From the NCBI RefSeq assembly GCF_035515035.1, contig NZ_DATJCA010000177.1, positions 1-64,000 of the forward strand: a stretch of DNA of 64,000 nucleotides, read 5' to 3'. This stretch comes from Gelidibacter sp035515035. Lineage in GTDB: Bacteria; Bacteroidota; Bacteroidia; Flavobacteriales; Flavobacteriaceae. Positions 17,660-26,399 of the stretch are shown here, piece by piece. Position 1 is the first letter of the stretch; each line of letters starts with the position of its first letter. The position numbers were made by a program, and so were the translations under genes. The notes below the pieces were generated by a model. The model searched no databases and was not told the DNA's origin. It saw nothing but the letters and a program-made list of their open reading frames with translations.

Positions 17660-18772
17660 ATGATTATTTTACATGTACTTTTCTACATCTTTATTGTAGT
17701 CATTCTTGTTCAATTGTTTTTTTACGCTTATGTTTTCTCTAAGGTCAAACAGAAAAAGCACACAACTTCCTCCACCAATAAACCTAACGTTTCTGTTATT
17801 GTCTGTGCCAAAAATGAAGCCAGTAATTTAGAGAAATTTCTACCATCCATTTTAAACCAAGACTATCCCAACTTTGAATTGGTATTGATAAACGACAGTT
17901 CTACTGATACCACATTGAAAGTCATGGAGCGTTTTAAGGCGAATCATAACAATATAAAAATTGTTAATGTAAAGAACATTGAGGCTTTCTGGGGGAATAA
18001 AAAATATGCGCTCACTTTAGGCATTAAAGCAGCAACACACAACCACCTCTTGTTTACTGACGCCGATTGCAAGCCTGTTTCCAATCAGTGGATTACTGAG
18101 ATGACCGGCTGTTTCTCAAATGAGCATCAGATGGTTTTAGGCTATGGCGCCTATGCAAAAGAGAAGAAATCATTTCTAAATAAATTGATCCGTTTTGAAA
18201 CTTTAATGACCGCCATCCAGTATTTTTCCTATTCAAAATTAGGACAACCTTATATGGGTGTTGGCAGAAACTTAGCATATACAAAAGATTTATTTTTTGA
18301 AGCTAGGGGTTTTATGGATCATATGCACATCAAATCAGGAGATGATGACCTTTTTGTAAATCAGATTGCCAACGCAGAAAACACCACCATTTGTATATCT
18401 AAAAACAGTTTTACAGAGTCCATTTCTAAAAAATCATATAGTGATTGGGTCATTCAAAAACGCCGACATATCACAACCGCCAATCATTATAAAACAAAGC
18501 ATAAGGCCATATTGACCTTATTTCATATATCCCAATTTTTATTTTTCATCTTATGCATTGTTCTCATCAGTGCTCTTTTCAATTGGGAAATAGTTGCTGG
18601 ATTAATTGTTTTAAGGTATTTAGCATTATACATCACGCTGACTTTAGCGGCTAAAAAATTAGAAGAGAAAGATTTAATTCCTTTGTTTCCTCTTCTCGAA
18701 ATATTTTTAATTGTGACTCAATTCTCTATCTTTATAAAAAATCTCATCTCAAAACCAAATCGTTGGAAATAA
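17660..18772 (+). CDS. GT2 family glycosyltransferase, membrane-bound
   Basis: The 370-residue protein has an N-terminal membrane helix (about 1-25), a GT-A domain with VSVIVCAKNEASNLEKFL, the nucleotide-binding NDSSTDTT and the metal-binding TDADCKP, a later GDDDLFVN acidic motif and an RRHI stretch, then two or three C-terminal membrane helices. This is the architecture of processive or lipid-linked GT2 enzymes facing the cytoplasm. Donor and acceptor are unknown. Its last ten bases overlap the sigma-factor start, suggesting translational coupling. Confidence 0.87.
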   Translation: MIILHVLFYIFIVVILVQLFFYAYVFSKVKQKKHTTSSTNKPNVSVIVCAKNEASNLEKFLPSILNQDYPNFELVLINDSSTDTTLKVMERFKANHNNIKIVNVKNIEAFWGNKKYALTLGIKAATHNHLLFTDADCKPVSNQWITEMTGCFSNEHQMVLGYGAYAKEKKSFLNKLIRFETLMTAIQYFSYSKLGQPYMGVGRNLAYTKDLFFEARGFMDHMHIKSGDDDLFVNQIANAENTTICISKNSFTESISKKSYSDWVIQKRRHITTANHYKTKHKAILTLFHISQFLFFILCIVLISALFNWEIVAGLIVLRYLALYITLTLAAKKLEEKDLIPLFPLLEIFLIVTQFSIFIKNLISKPNRWK

Positions 18773-19308
18773 AAGAAATCATTAAAAAAGCAAAAACAAA
18801 TGACCAATCAGCATTTAATGCCTTGTTGGATTTTTTTTGGAATGATGTCTACGGCTTTCAATTGAAGCGAACCGAAAATGAAAATGATGCCGAAGATATC
18901 GCCATTCAAACATTTTCAAAAGCTTTCGACAAAATCGGAACCTATAACGAGACCTATGAATTTAAAACCTGGCTGATTGCCATCTCTAAAAACATTCATA
19001 TTGATTTGATCAGGAAACGAAAATCCTCAATTCAAAACCGGCCCAACCAAAGTGATGATGATCATTTTCATAACATAATTGACGAATCTCCTTCTCCTGA
19101 AGACAAACTTATCACTGAACAGAATTTAGCTAAATTACTTCGGGATATAAAGAAATTAAAGCCACATTACCAAGAAGTCATTAACTTGAGGTACTTTCAG
19201 GAATTAACTTATAAGGAAATATCTGAAGAACTTAACGAACCCATAAACAACGTTAAGGTCAAGCTTCTAAGAGCAAAAAAATTATTGGCGGAGATAATTA
19301 TTAAATAG
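18763..19308 (+). CDS. ECF-type RNA polymerase sigma factor
   Basis: The 181-residue protein has sigma-70 region 2 at about 10-80 (DAEDIAIQTFSKAFDKI, then FKTWLIAISKNIHIDLIRKRK) and region 4 at about 125-178 (LKPHYQEVINLRYFQELTYKEISEELN). A TTG start at 18763 is the only plausible in-frame initiation upstream of region 2 and lies inside the end of the glycosyltransferase gene, 10 bases from its stop. No anti-sigma factor gene follows, which is unusual for ECF factors; the next gene begins two bases after this one and encodes a transporter. Confidence 0.87.
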   Translation: MEIKEIIKKAKTNDQSAFNALLDFFWNDVYGFQLKRTENENDAEDIAIQTFSKAFDKIGTYNETYEFKTWLIAISKNIHIDLIRKRKSSIQNRPNQSDDDHFHNIIDESPSPEDKLITEQNLAKLLRDIKKLKPHYQEVINLRYFQELTYKEISEELNEPINNVKVKLLRAKKLLAEIIIK

Positions 19309-19310
19309 CA

Positions 19311-20525
19311 GTGAGAATCAGTTTTAAAAAGTTAGGTCCTGGTTTATTATTTGCCGGAGCTGCTATTGGTGTTTCTCATTTAGTTCAATCTACTCGCGCC
19401 GGTGCCGATTTTGGCTACGGACTTATTTGGGCATTACTTTTGGTCCATATTTTTAAATATCCCTTCTTTCAATTTGCACCAAGATATGCCTTGGCCACAG
19501 GAGAAAGCCTTTTGGATGGCTATAAGAAAATGGGGAAAGGTGTTTTAATTGCTTATTTCATCCTCACGTTCACCACCATGTTTACCATCCAAACTACGGT
19601 AACCATTGTTACCGCAGGTATTGCTTCCACTCTTTTTGGAAATCTCATTTCATCAGAAATATGGGCCGTCATTATTCTTTCAATTTGTGCGCTCATATTG
19701 ATAAAAGGTAAATACAGTTTTCTGGATCAAATAATGAAGATCATTGTCATTACACTCACCATAAGTACCATAATTGCTGTAATTCTCGCGTTGAACACCA
19801 GTCCGCAACCCTTGTCACTCACGCAGAAATTACCAGAAAACACATTGGAAATTGGCTTTTTAATCGCTTTCATGGGCTGGATGCCCGCACCTTTGGACAT
19901 TTCCGTTTGGCAATCTTTATGGGCCTTGGAGAAACAAAAAGTGAACAAAGATTATGACTTAAAGTCCTCGCTATTCGATTTTAATGTGGGCTATTTGGCG
20001 ACTATTATTATCGGACTCGGATTTATGGCCCTCGGCGCCTTGGTCATGTTTCAAAGCGGCTCCACATTTAGTGATAAAGCTGGTGAATTTTCCAATCAAC
20101 TCATCTCCATGTACACTAAAAGCTTAGGCAATTGGTCTTACCTCATCATCGGTATCGCCGCATTTACGACCATGTTCAGCACAACCTTAACCACTTTAGA
20201 CGCTTCTCCAAGAACTATGGCAAGAACATCAGAGCTACTGTTTGGCCGTTTGTTAAAACATAATTACTTATGGTGGATTGCCCTATTAATAGTTGGAACC
20301 GTTTCTATTTACTTCTTCTTAGGTTCCGAAATGGGCTTGCTCATAAAAGTGGCCACCATCATTTCATTTTTGACCGCACCATTTTATGCCATTATAAATT
20401 ATAGGCTAATCAGCAGCAAACACATGCCTGTAGAATGGCGACCGTCCCTAAGAATGCACATATTAAGTTGGTTAGGGATTCTCTTTTTAATTGGCTTTAG
20501 CATTTGGTATCTGACCACGCTATAA
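19311..20525 (+). CDS. Nramp-superfamily transporter with altered metal-site motifs
   Basis: The 404-residue membrane protein with about 11 helices belongs to the Nramp superfamily: GPGLLFAGAAIG at the start of TM1 and RAGADFGYGLIW after it line up with Nramp TM1. The canonical metal-binding DPGN of TM1 is replaced by about GVSH (residues 20-23), and the TM6 MPH motif is MPAP (191-194). It is therefore unlikely to be a standard Mn/Fe-H+ symporter; a different cation (such as Mg2+ in NRMT-like relatives) or another solute is possible. A GTG start at 19311 follows the sigma-factor stop by two bases, so it is probably cotranslated. Confidence 0.8.
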   Translation: MRISFKKLGPGLLFAGAAIGVSHLVQSTRAGADFGYGLIWALLLVHIFKYPFFQFAPRYALATGESLLDGYKKMGKGVLIAYFILTFTTMFTIQTTVTIVTAGIASTLFGNLISSEIWAVIILSICALILIKGKYSFLDQIMKIIVITLTISTIIAVILALNTSPQPLSLTQKLPENTLEIGFLIAFMGWMPAPLDISVWQSLWALEKQKVNKDYDLKSSLFDFNVGYLATIIIGLGFMALGALVMFQSGSTFSDKAGEFSNQLISMYTKSLGNWSYLIIGIAAFTTMFSTTLTTLDASPRTMARTSELLFGRLLKHNYLWWIALLIVGTVSIYFFLGSEMGLLIKVATIISFLTAPFYAIINYRLISSKHMPVEWRPSLRMHILSWLGILFLIGFSIWYLTTL

Positions 20526-20548
20526 TATATATTTTCAAATATACTTTG

Positions 20549-20556
20549 TACCTTTG
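20549..20556 (+). promoter_or_regulatory. Bacteroidota -7 box TACCTTTG of lipA-gap
   Basis: A perfect TAnnTTTG match lies 21 bases before the lipA ATG. The preceding sequence is AT-rich without a clear TTG at -33. Confidence 0.45.
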
Positions 20557-20577
20557 TCTTTGTAAACTTCCTAATAA

Positions 20578-21456
20578 ATGAGTACAGAAACTATTTCAAA
20601 AGTAATTCCAGAACGTATCCCAAAACCAAAATGGCTAAGAGTAAAACTGCCAACGGGTAAAAAATATACAGAACTTAGAGGTCTAGTGGACAAATATAGT
20701 TTGAACACCATCTGTACATCTGGAAGCTGCCCAAACATGGGCGAGTGCTGGGGAGAAGGAACAGCCACCTTTATGATCTTAGGAAACATATGTACGCGTT
20801 CTTGTGGGTTTTGTGGTGTAAAAACTGGACGTCCTGAAACTTTAGATTGGGATGAACCAGAAAAAGTAGCACGTTCCATAAAAATCATGAATATTAAGCA
20901 CGCGGTTTTGACCAGTGTCGATAGAGATGATTTGAAAGACATGGGAAGTATCATGTGGGCAGAAACCGTGAAGGCGGTACGACGTATGAATCCTGATATC
21001 ACATTAGAAACACTTATTCCCGATTTTCAAGGAGTAGAACAACATATTGATCGGATTGTTGATGTGGCACCTGAAGTGGTTTCACATAACATTGAAACCG
21101 TGAAAAGATTGACCCGCGAAGTAAGAATTCAGGCGAAATATGAGCGTAGTTTAGGCGTTCTTAAATATTTAAAAGCTCAAGGACAACGCAGGACCAAATC
21201 GGGCATCATGCTTGGTCTGGGCGAAACTCGTGAGGAAGTTATTGAAACCTTACATGATTTACGAGCTAATGATGTTGATGTAGTTACCATTGGGCAATAC
21301 TTACAACCTAGTAAAAAACATTTGCCCGTAAAACAGTTTATTCTTCCTGAACAGTTTAAAGAATATGAAACCATTGGATTGGATCTTGGTTTCAGACACG
21401 TAGAAAGTAGCGCCTTGGTAAGATCTTCTTACAAAGCTCAAAAACACATCCACTAA
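20578..21456 (+). CDS. lipA: Lipoyl synthase LipA
   Basis: The 292-residue protein shows both iron-sulfur sites of lipoyl synthase: the auxiliary cluster cysteines Cys46, Cys51 and Cys57 (CxxxxCxxxxxC) and the radical SAM cluster Cys72, Cys76 and Cys79 (CxxxCxxC). The C-terminal SSALVRSSY segment supplies the serine that ligates the auxiliary cluster. It inserts two sulfurs into protein-bound octanoyl groups, finishing lipoate on 2-oxoacid dehydrogenases and the glycine cleavage system. Its TAA stop overlaps the ATG of gap by one base. Confidence 0.97.
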   Translation: MSTETISKVIPERIPKPKWLRVKLPTGKKYTELRGLVDKYSLNTICTSGSCPNMGECWGEGTATFMILGNICTRSCGFCGVKTGRPETLDWDEPEKVARSIKIMNIKHAVLTSVDRDDLKDMGSIMWAETVKAVRRMNPDITLETLIPDFQGVEQHIDRIVDVAPEVVSHNIETVKRLTREVRIQAKYERSLGVLKYLKAQGQRRTKSGIMLGLGETREEVIETLHDLRANDVDVVTIGQYLQPSKKHLPVKQFILPEQFKEYETIGLDLGFRHVESSALVRSSYKAQKHIH

Positions 21457-22451
21457 TGATCAGGGTTGCAATCAACGGCTTTGGAAGAATTGGTCGACGG
21501 GTATTCCGGCTTATTCAAGAACGTGAGGGCATTCAGGTAGTTGCCATTAATGATTTGGCAGATGCCAGAACTTTAAGTCACCTGATTAAATACGACAGTA
21601 TCCATGGTGTTTTAAAAAACAAGATCACCTTTGATGATAACCACATCATTTTTGACGCGCAGCAAATTCCTTTACTAAATCAAAAACAGATTGAAGATAT
21701 TGACTGGACACCTTATGACGTTGATTTCGTTATAGAGGCCACAGGGAAATTTAAAACTTTGGAAGCTTTAGAAAACCATCTTAAAAACGGAGCGAAAAGA
21801 GTTATCCTATCCGTCCCTCCAATAGACGATTCAATAAAAACCGTTGTGCTGGGCGTTAACGACAACATCCTGGACGGAACGGAAACCATCATCTCCAATG
21901 CTTCGTGCACCACAAATAACGCAGCACCAATGCTAGCGGTCATTGACAATCTTTGCGGCATTAAACAGGCCTACATAACCACAGTCCATTCGTACACAAC
22001 AGATCAAAGTTTACATGACCAACCGCACAAAGATTTAAGACGTGCTCGGGCTGCGGGTCAATCTATCGTTCCAACAACAACCGGGGCGGCAAAAGCACTG
22101 ACCAAAATTTTCCCTCAACTGAGTGATGTTATTGGTGGCTGTGGCATTCGGGTTCCCGTACCTAATGGTTCTTTAACGGACATTACTTTAAACGTTGAAA
22201 ACACAGTGTCCATTGAAGAGATTAACGAAGCCTTCAAAAAAGCTTCAGAAACGAATCTCAAGGGCATTTTGGAATATACGGAAGATCCTATTGTGTCCAT
22301 TGATATTGTTGGTAATCCGCACTCCTGTATTTTTGATTCTCAAATGACCTCCGTCATTGGCAACATGATCAAAATTGTGGGATGGTATGATAATGAAACT
22401 GGATATTCAAGTAGAATTTTAGATTTGATAAGCGATTTGTCGAAGAAATAG
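21456..22451 (+). CDS. gap: Type I glyceraldehyde-3-phosphate dehydrogenase
   Basis: The 331-residue protein has the NAD-binding NGFGRIGRRV at 7-16, an Asp at position 33 (NDL) expected for NAD preference, and catalytic Cys151 in SNASCTTN with His following in TTVHSYT. It interconverts glyceraldehyde 3-phosphate and 1,3-bisphosphoglycerate in glycolysis or gluconeogenesis. It is translationally coupled to lipA (TAATG overlap), a pairing with no obvious pathway logic. Flavobacteria often carry more than one gap paralog; whether this is the glycolytic or gluconeogenic one is not decidable here. Confidence 0.95.
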   Translation: MIRVAINGFGRIGRRVFRLIQEREGIQVVAINDLADARTLSHLIKYDSIHGVLKNKITFDDNHIIFDAQQIPLLNQKQIEDIDWTPYDVDFVIEATGKFKTLEALENHLKNGAKRVILSVPPIDDSIKTVVLGVNDNILDGTETIISNASCTTNNAAPMLAVIDNLCGIKQAYITTVHSYTTDQSLHDQPHKDLRRARAAGQSIVPTTTGAAKALTKIFPQLSDVIGGCGIRVPVPNGSLTDITLNVENTVSIEEINEAFKKASETNLKGILEYTEDPIVSIDIVGNPHSCIFDSQMTSVIGNMIKIVGWYDNETGYSSRILDLISDLSKK

Positions 22452-22455
22452 TCGC

Positions 22456-22481
22456 TTTTGTCGAATAAATAATTATATTTG
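22456..22481 (+). promoter_or_regulatory. Candidate promoter of the hybrid histidine kinase gene
   Basis: TTTTG at 22456-22460 and TATATTTG at 22474-22481 resemble the -33 and -7 elements, although the 13-base spacing is shorter than usual. The ATG follows 20 bases after the -7 box. Confidence 0.35.
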
Positions 22482-22501
22482 TTTCCATAAAGTGACCAAA
22501 A

Positions 22502-24733
22502 ATGTCCCAAACTAAATACCATATAGTTGCTTTTCTTGTCTTAATATCTATGACATTATTTTCACAAAATAATGCTCCTGAAGATATTGACATTCTTAAG
22601 ATGCGCGTTCAAAACTACATTACCCAATCGGGTTTTGAAACGGAGCGCGGCAACTATTATAATGCCAAGGAAAATCTCGAAAAAGCTTTAGCTATTGCCA
22701 AACAAATTGGCGATAAAAAAAGCGAAGGGAGTATTTATACCAAAATAGCAAAAGTTCAATTTATTGTTGAAGAACCAGAAAATGCGCTTGTATCCTTAAC
22801 CAAGGCCGCTGAGTTGCAGAGAGAGATCAACGACTATACTAACCTGGCCATTACCTATAATGTACGTGGCATACTTCATACGAGTAAAAAAGAGTATCCC
22901 ATTGCCCTGGATTACTTTAACTCTGCCAAAACTAGATTTGAAGAAGAAGGTCTAGAACGGCTTATTTCAGATGTCAATTTAAATCAAGCCAAGGTCTATA
23001 TTGAATTGGAAGATTATAAAACTGCCAAAGCCAAGCTTGAGAAAACCATCATATTAGCCAAAAAATATAACCAGATAAGTATTTTAAGCAGTGCTTACAT
23101 TAACAGCGGAAAAGTTCTTCACAAACTTGGAAATGACGATGTAGCGCTTTCTATGGCCAATCAAGGACTGGAACTGGCAATAAAAAATAATATTCCCGAA
23201 TACATTAATGATGGTTATTTGACATTAAGCGATATCTATCAGGCAAATGAAGATTATAAACTTTCCAATCAATATTTAAGAAAACACATTCAATTATCAG
23301 ATTCCTTATTAGATATCAAACGCGAAAATCTCTCACCTGAAAGAAAATCGCAATTTATAACGGAATATAAAGATTCTGAACGCAAGCAAATGGAAGTAAA
23401 GCTTGAAGAAGCCGACGCCTCAAATAACTTGACCAGAATCACAACCATCTTAAGTATCGCATTAATTACCATTCTATCGTTACTCACGTTATCACTTTAC
23501 AAAAACAACAACATTAGGCTCAAAACCAACAATATGCTCCATAAAAAAAATGATGAGCTTATTATTGCAAAGGAAAAGGCCGAATTGGCTTCCAAAACTA
23601 AAGCCAACTTCCTATCAACGGTTACACACGAACTTAGAACGCCACTCTACGCGGTCACAGGGTTGACCAATATGCTCTTGGATGAGAAACCTAAACCAGA
23701 ACAATTGCCGCATTTAAAATCGTTGAAATTTTCTGGAGATTATTTATTGACGTTTATCAATGACATTCTTCAGATCAATAAAATTGAAGCCAATAAAGTC
23801 GATTTGGATCCTGAGGTGTTCAATTTACAGAAAAAGGTAGAAAATGTGGTTTCGGCTTTGAGCAATTCTGCCTTAGATAACAATGTCCAACTCCATTATG
23901 AATATGACGAAAGTTTGCCAACAACGTTTATAGCAGACCAATTGAAGATTTCCCAAATTCTAATTAACCTCATAGGTAATGCGATTAAGTTTACTAAAGA
24001 CGGAGATATTTGGGTGCGATTAAAAAAGCACTCGCAAACAGACGACAACTATATCATAAGATTTGAAATTGAAGATAATGGCATCGGAATTACTAAAGAG
24101 AAACAAGAAAATATGTTTGAAAGTTTCTCTCAAGGTTCCATTCAAATTAATAGAAAATATGGTGGAACCGGACTTGGTCTTTCTATTGTAAAAGGACTTA
24201 TTGAAATTTTAAAAGGTAAAATTTATTTAAAAAGTGAACTCGGAAAAGGATCAACCTTCATTTTTGAAATCCCTCTACTCTATGCACCTGAACCTGTAAT
24301 TACTGCAAAACCTAAAACCCTTAACGAATTTAATACATTGGACTTGACAAATATCAAAATTTTGGTTGTTGAAGACAACAAGATCAACCAAATGATAACC
24401 CGTAAGATTTTAAACAAGATGAACCTTTATTGTGATGTTGTCGATAATGGTGAAGATGCGGTGGATCGCGTTCAACAAGAACAATATGATGTGGTCTTGA
24501 TGGACATCCACATGCCTGGGATAAGCGGAATTGAAGCCACAAAAATCATTAGAACCTTTGACAAGGAACTTACAATTTTTGCGCTAACCGCCGTTACTAT
24601 AGAAGATAAAATGCACGAATTTGACGAAGCCGGATTTGACGATATCATCTCAAAACCATTTAAGCAGGAAGATTTCGAGAAAAAACTTTACAACGTGCTA
24701 AAGTCTAACCAAAAATCAACAACGTCTATTTAA
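22502..24733 (+). CDS. TPR-containing hybrid sensor histidine kinase with receiver domain
   Basis: The 743-residue protein starts with a signal peptide (to about residue 21), followed by TPR-like helical repeats (about 40-275) predicted to be periplasmic, one membrane helix (about 312-333), a coiled linker, a HisKA domain with phospho-acceptor His376 in THELRTP, a HATPase domain (DNGIGI, GGTGLGLSIV) and a C-terminal receiver domain from about 618 with phospho-acceptor Asp668 in LMDIHMPG. No DNA-binding output is fused, so the signal must pass on to another protein. The input is unknown. Its 3' end overlaps the convergent lpxK by 8 bases. Confidence 0.92.
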   Translation: MSQTKYHIVAFLVLISMTLFSQNNAPEDIDILKMRVQNYITQSGFETERGNYYNAKENLEKALAIAKQIGDKKSEGSIYTKIAKVQFIVEEPENALVSLTKAAELQREINDYTNLAITYNVRGILHTSKKEYPIALDYFNSAKTRFEEEGLERLISDVNLNQAKVYIELEDYKTAKAKLEKTIILAKKYNQISILSSAYINSGKVLHKLGNDDVALSMANQGLELAIKNNIPEYINDGYLTLSDIYQANEDYKLSNQYLRKHIQLSDSLLDIKRENLSPERKSQFITEYKDSERKQMEVKLEEADASNNLTRITTILSIALITILSLLTLSLYKNNNIRLKTNNMLHKKNDELIIAKEKAELASKTKANFLSTVTHELRTPLYAVTGLTNMLLDEKPKPEQLPHLKSLKFSGDYLLTFINDILQINKIEANKVDLDPEVFNLQKKVENVVSALSNSALDNNVQLHYEYDESLPTTFIADQLKISQILINLIGNAIKFTKDGDIWVRLKKHSQTDDNYIIRFEIEDNGIGITKEKQENMFESFSQGSIQINRKYGGTGLGLSIVKGLIEILKGKIYLKSELGKGSTFIFEIPLLYAPEPVITAKPKTLNEFNTLDLTNIKILVVEDNKINQMITRKILNKMNLYCDVVDNGEDAVDRVQQEQYDVVLMDIHMPGISGIEATKIIRTFDKELTIFALTAVTIEDKMHEFDEAGFDDIISKPFKQEDFEKKLYNVLKSNQKSTTSI

Positions 24734-25733
24734 TAAAATTACCTATCAAAGTATCAAATTGAGCTTGCCTATCCATTCTTATTTCAATAGGCAGATAATA
24801 TAGAACCCCGCTTTTCTTAAAGTGTGGTTGTAAACGTACCATGTCTTTTTCGGTAGTGACGATTAACGATTTTTGTTTTAAAGTAGCAATATCAGTGGCA
24901 TTAAAATCATGGTGGTCTTTGAACTTTAAATGTTCAAATTGTAATCCTAATAATTTTAAATGATCCACCAAAGGCTTCGGATTGGCAATCCCGGTAACTA
25001 AAGTAAATGGTGTATTTCCAAGCTTTTCCAAGTCCAACTGCGCTTCATTATTTCTTACGGATTTAGAATAGGCAATCCGTCCAAAGAACACCTCTTGATG
25101 TGCCAAAGGATTTATGGCGTGCGTAATTTGCTGCTTTCTTTCTTCAGATAAATGTTCTGGACATTTGGTCACCACAATAATGTCGGCACGTTTTGCCCCT
25201 TGTCTTGATTCTCTTAAATTCCCGGTGGGCAATAGGATATCTTCTGTATAAAGATCATCAAAAGCGGTCAACAAAATATTAAATCCAGCCTTAACCTTTC
25301 GGTGTTGAAACGCATCATCCAGCAAAATAATTTGAGGTGGATCTGGTAACTTGGTAAGTTGAGAAATACCATGGACTCTATCAGAATCAACACTTACAAT
25401 GATATTCTCAAATTTTTGATAGAATTGAAATGGCTCATCGCCAATAGAACTTGCTGATGCGTTTTCATCGGCAATCACAAAACCCTCGGTCTGTCTTTTA
25501 TAACCTCTACTAAGGGTCGCAATATGGTATTCAGATTTCAACAATCGGATTAAATACTCAATCATTGGCGTCTTTCCTGTGCCTCCAACACTTAGATTTC
25601 CAACACAGATCACAGGGAAATTATAAGATGTGGATTTTTTGATTCCAAAATCATATAACATATTTCTCAGCCAGGTTACCAAATAGTAAATTGGAACGAC
25701 GGGCAAAAGCAAATACCTTAGTATTTTCATCAT
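24726..25733 (-). CDS. lpxK: Tetraacyldisaccharide 4'-kinase LpxK
   Basis: The 335-residue protein carries the LpxK P-loop GNLSVGGTGKTP (about 43-54), an N-terminal membrane-associating helix (ILRYLLLPVVPIYYLVTWLRN), LLDDAFQHRKV and GIANPKPL. It phosphorylates the 4' position of the lipid A precursor at the inner face of the cytoplasmic membrane. The length is normal. Start at 25733, or the next codon, also ATG. The gene ends inside the 3' end of the histidine kinase gene on the opposite strand. Confidence 0.95.
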   Translation of the reverse strand: MMKILRYLLLPVVPIYYLVTWLRNMLYDFGIKKSTSYNFPVICVGNLSVGGTGKTPMIEYLIRLLKSEYHIATLSRGYKRQTEGFVIADENASASSIGDEPFQFYQKFENIIVSVDSDRVHGISQLTKLPDPPQIILLDDAFQHRKVKAGFNILLTAFDDLYTEDILLPTGNLRESRQGAKRADIIVVTKCPEHLSEERKQQITHAINPLAHQEVFFGRIAYSKSVRNNEAQLDLEKLGNTPFTLVTGIANPKPLVDHLKLLGLQFEHLKFKDHHDFNATDIATLKQKSLIVTTEKDMVRLQPHFKKSGVLYYLPIEIRMDRQAQFDTLIGNFIK

Positions 25734-25803
25734 GAGCTAATTATATCGCTGACAGAATAAAGCCCGACGATTGTTTCAACAACAGAAAAGTACATTCGAC
25801 ACA

Positions 25804-26325
25804 TTACCTTTCAATACGCTTATGTTCGGGCATATTTACGATCCCGCAGCCGTCCACTAAAATATGACCGTCCACATCAACGACTTGCATGGCCACTTTA
25901 AAGTCCTCCCAATCTATTCCCTTAACAATGACATAGCCAGTTTGAGGATCAAACTCATGGAGTTCAAAGCCATTAGGAGGATAATCCTGTGCGTCAAACA
26001 GCGGATCTGCCAGCAACCCAATTCTAGGATTTTCTTCCCATGCTAAAATGACTATCTTCTCTAGTTCAGATTTCAATTGATCGGTAGCAAGAGGTGAATT
26101 TTTTGCGAATTCAAGAATTTCAAGATGATCGATACTCTCAATATAAGAGTTGATAAAATCGAGCGCCGCTTGATAATTTTCATCATCTGAAGCCGCTTCA
26201 CTCTCCAAGGGTTCGTATAGATCGGTATTTGGAAGTACCAATTCTGGCGCTTCAGATGGATTCTTCTTTACAGATTGACAGGCCAGAAAACTAATAGCAA
26301 TAATGAGCGTAAGTATATATTTCAT
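25804..26325 (-). CDS. Uncharacterised lipoprotein
   Basis: The 173-residue protein starts at ATG 26325 and has a typical lipoprotein signal (MKYILTLIIAISFLACQS, lipidated Cys at about 16). An acidic linker (about 20-50) precedes a small alpha/beta domain with YVIVKGIDWEDFKVAM and VDGHILVDGCGIVNMP. No named family is recognised. It lies upstream of lpxK on the same strand with a 70-base gap and divergent from the Nif3-like gene. An envelope location is inferred from the signal; function unknown. Confidence 0.7.
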   Translation of the reverse strand: MKYILTLIIAISFLACQSVKKNPSEAPELVLPNTDLYEPLESEAASDDENYQAALDFINSYIESIDHLEILEFAKNSPLATDQLKSELEKIVILAWEENPRIGLLADPLFDAQDYPPNGFELHEFDPQTGYVIVKGIDWEDFKVAMQVVDVDGHILVDGCGIVNMPEHKRIER

Positions 26326-26339
26326 AATAATCAAAGGAC

Positions 26340-26373
26340 TTGTTTACAACGAAAATATAATATTTTATCTTTG
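26340..26373 (+). promoter_or_regulatory. Promoter of the Nif3-like gene
   Basis: TTG at 26340-26342 and TATCTTTG at 26366-26373, separated by 23 bases, are a good match to the Bacteroidota -33/-7 pair. The ATG at 26400 leaves a leader of about 20 bases. Confidence 0.55.
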
Positions 26374-26399
26374 TAAGTAACCTAAAAGCTAAAAAACAT

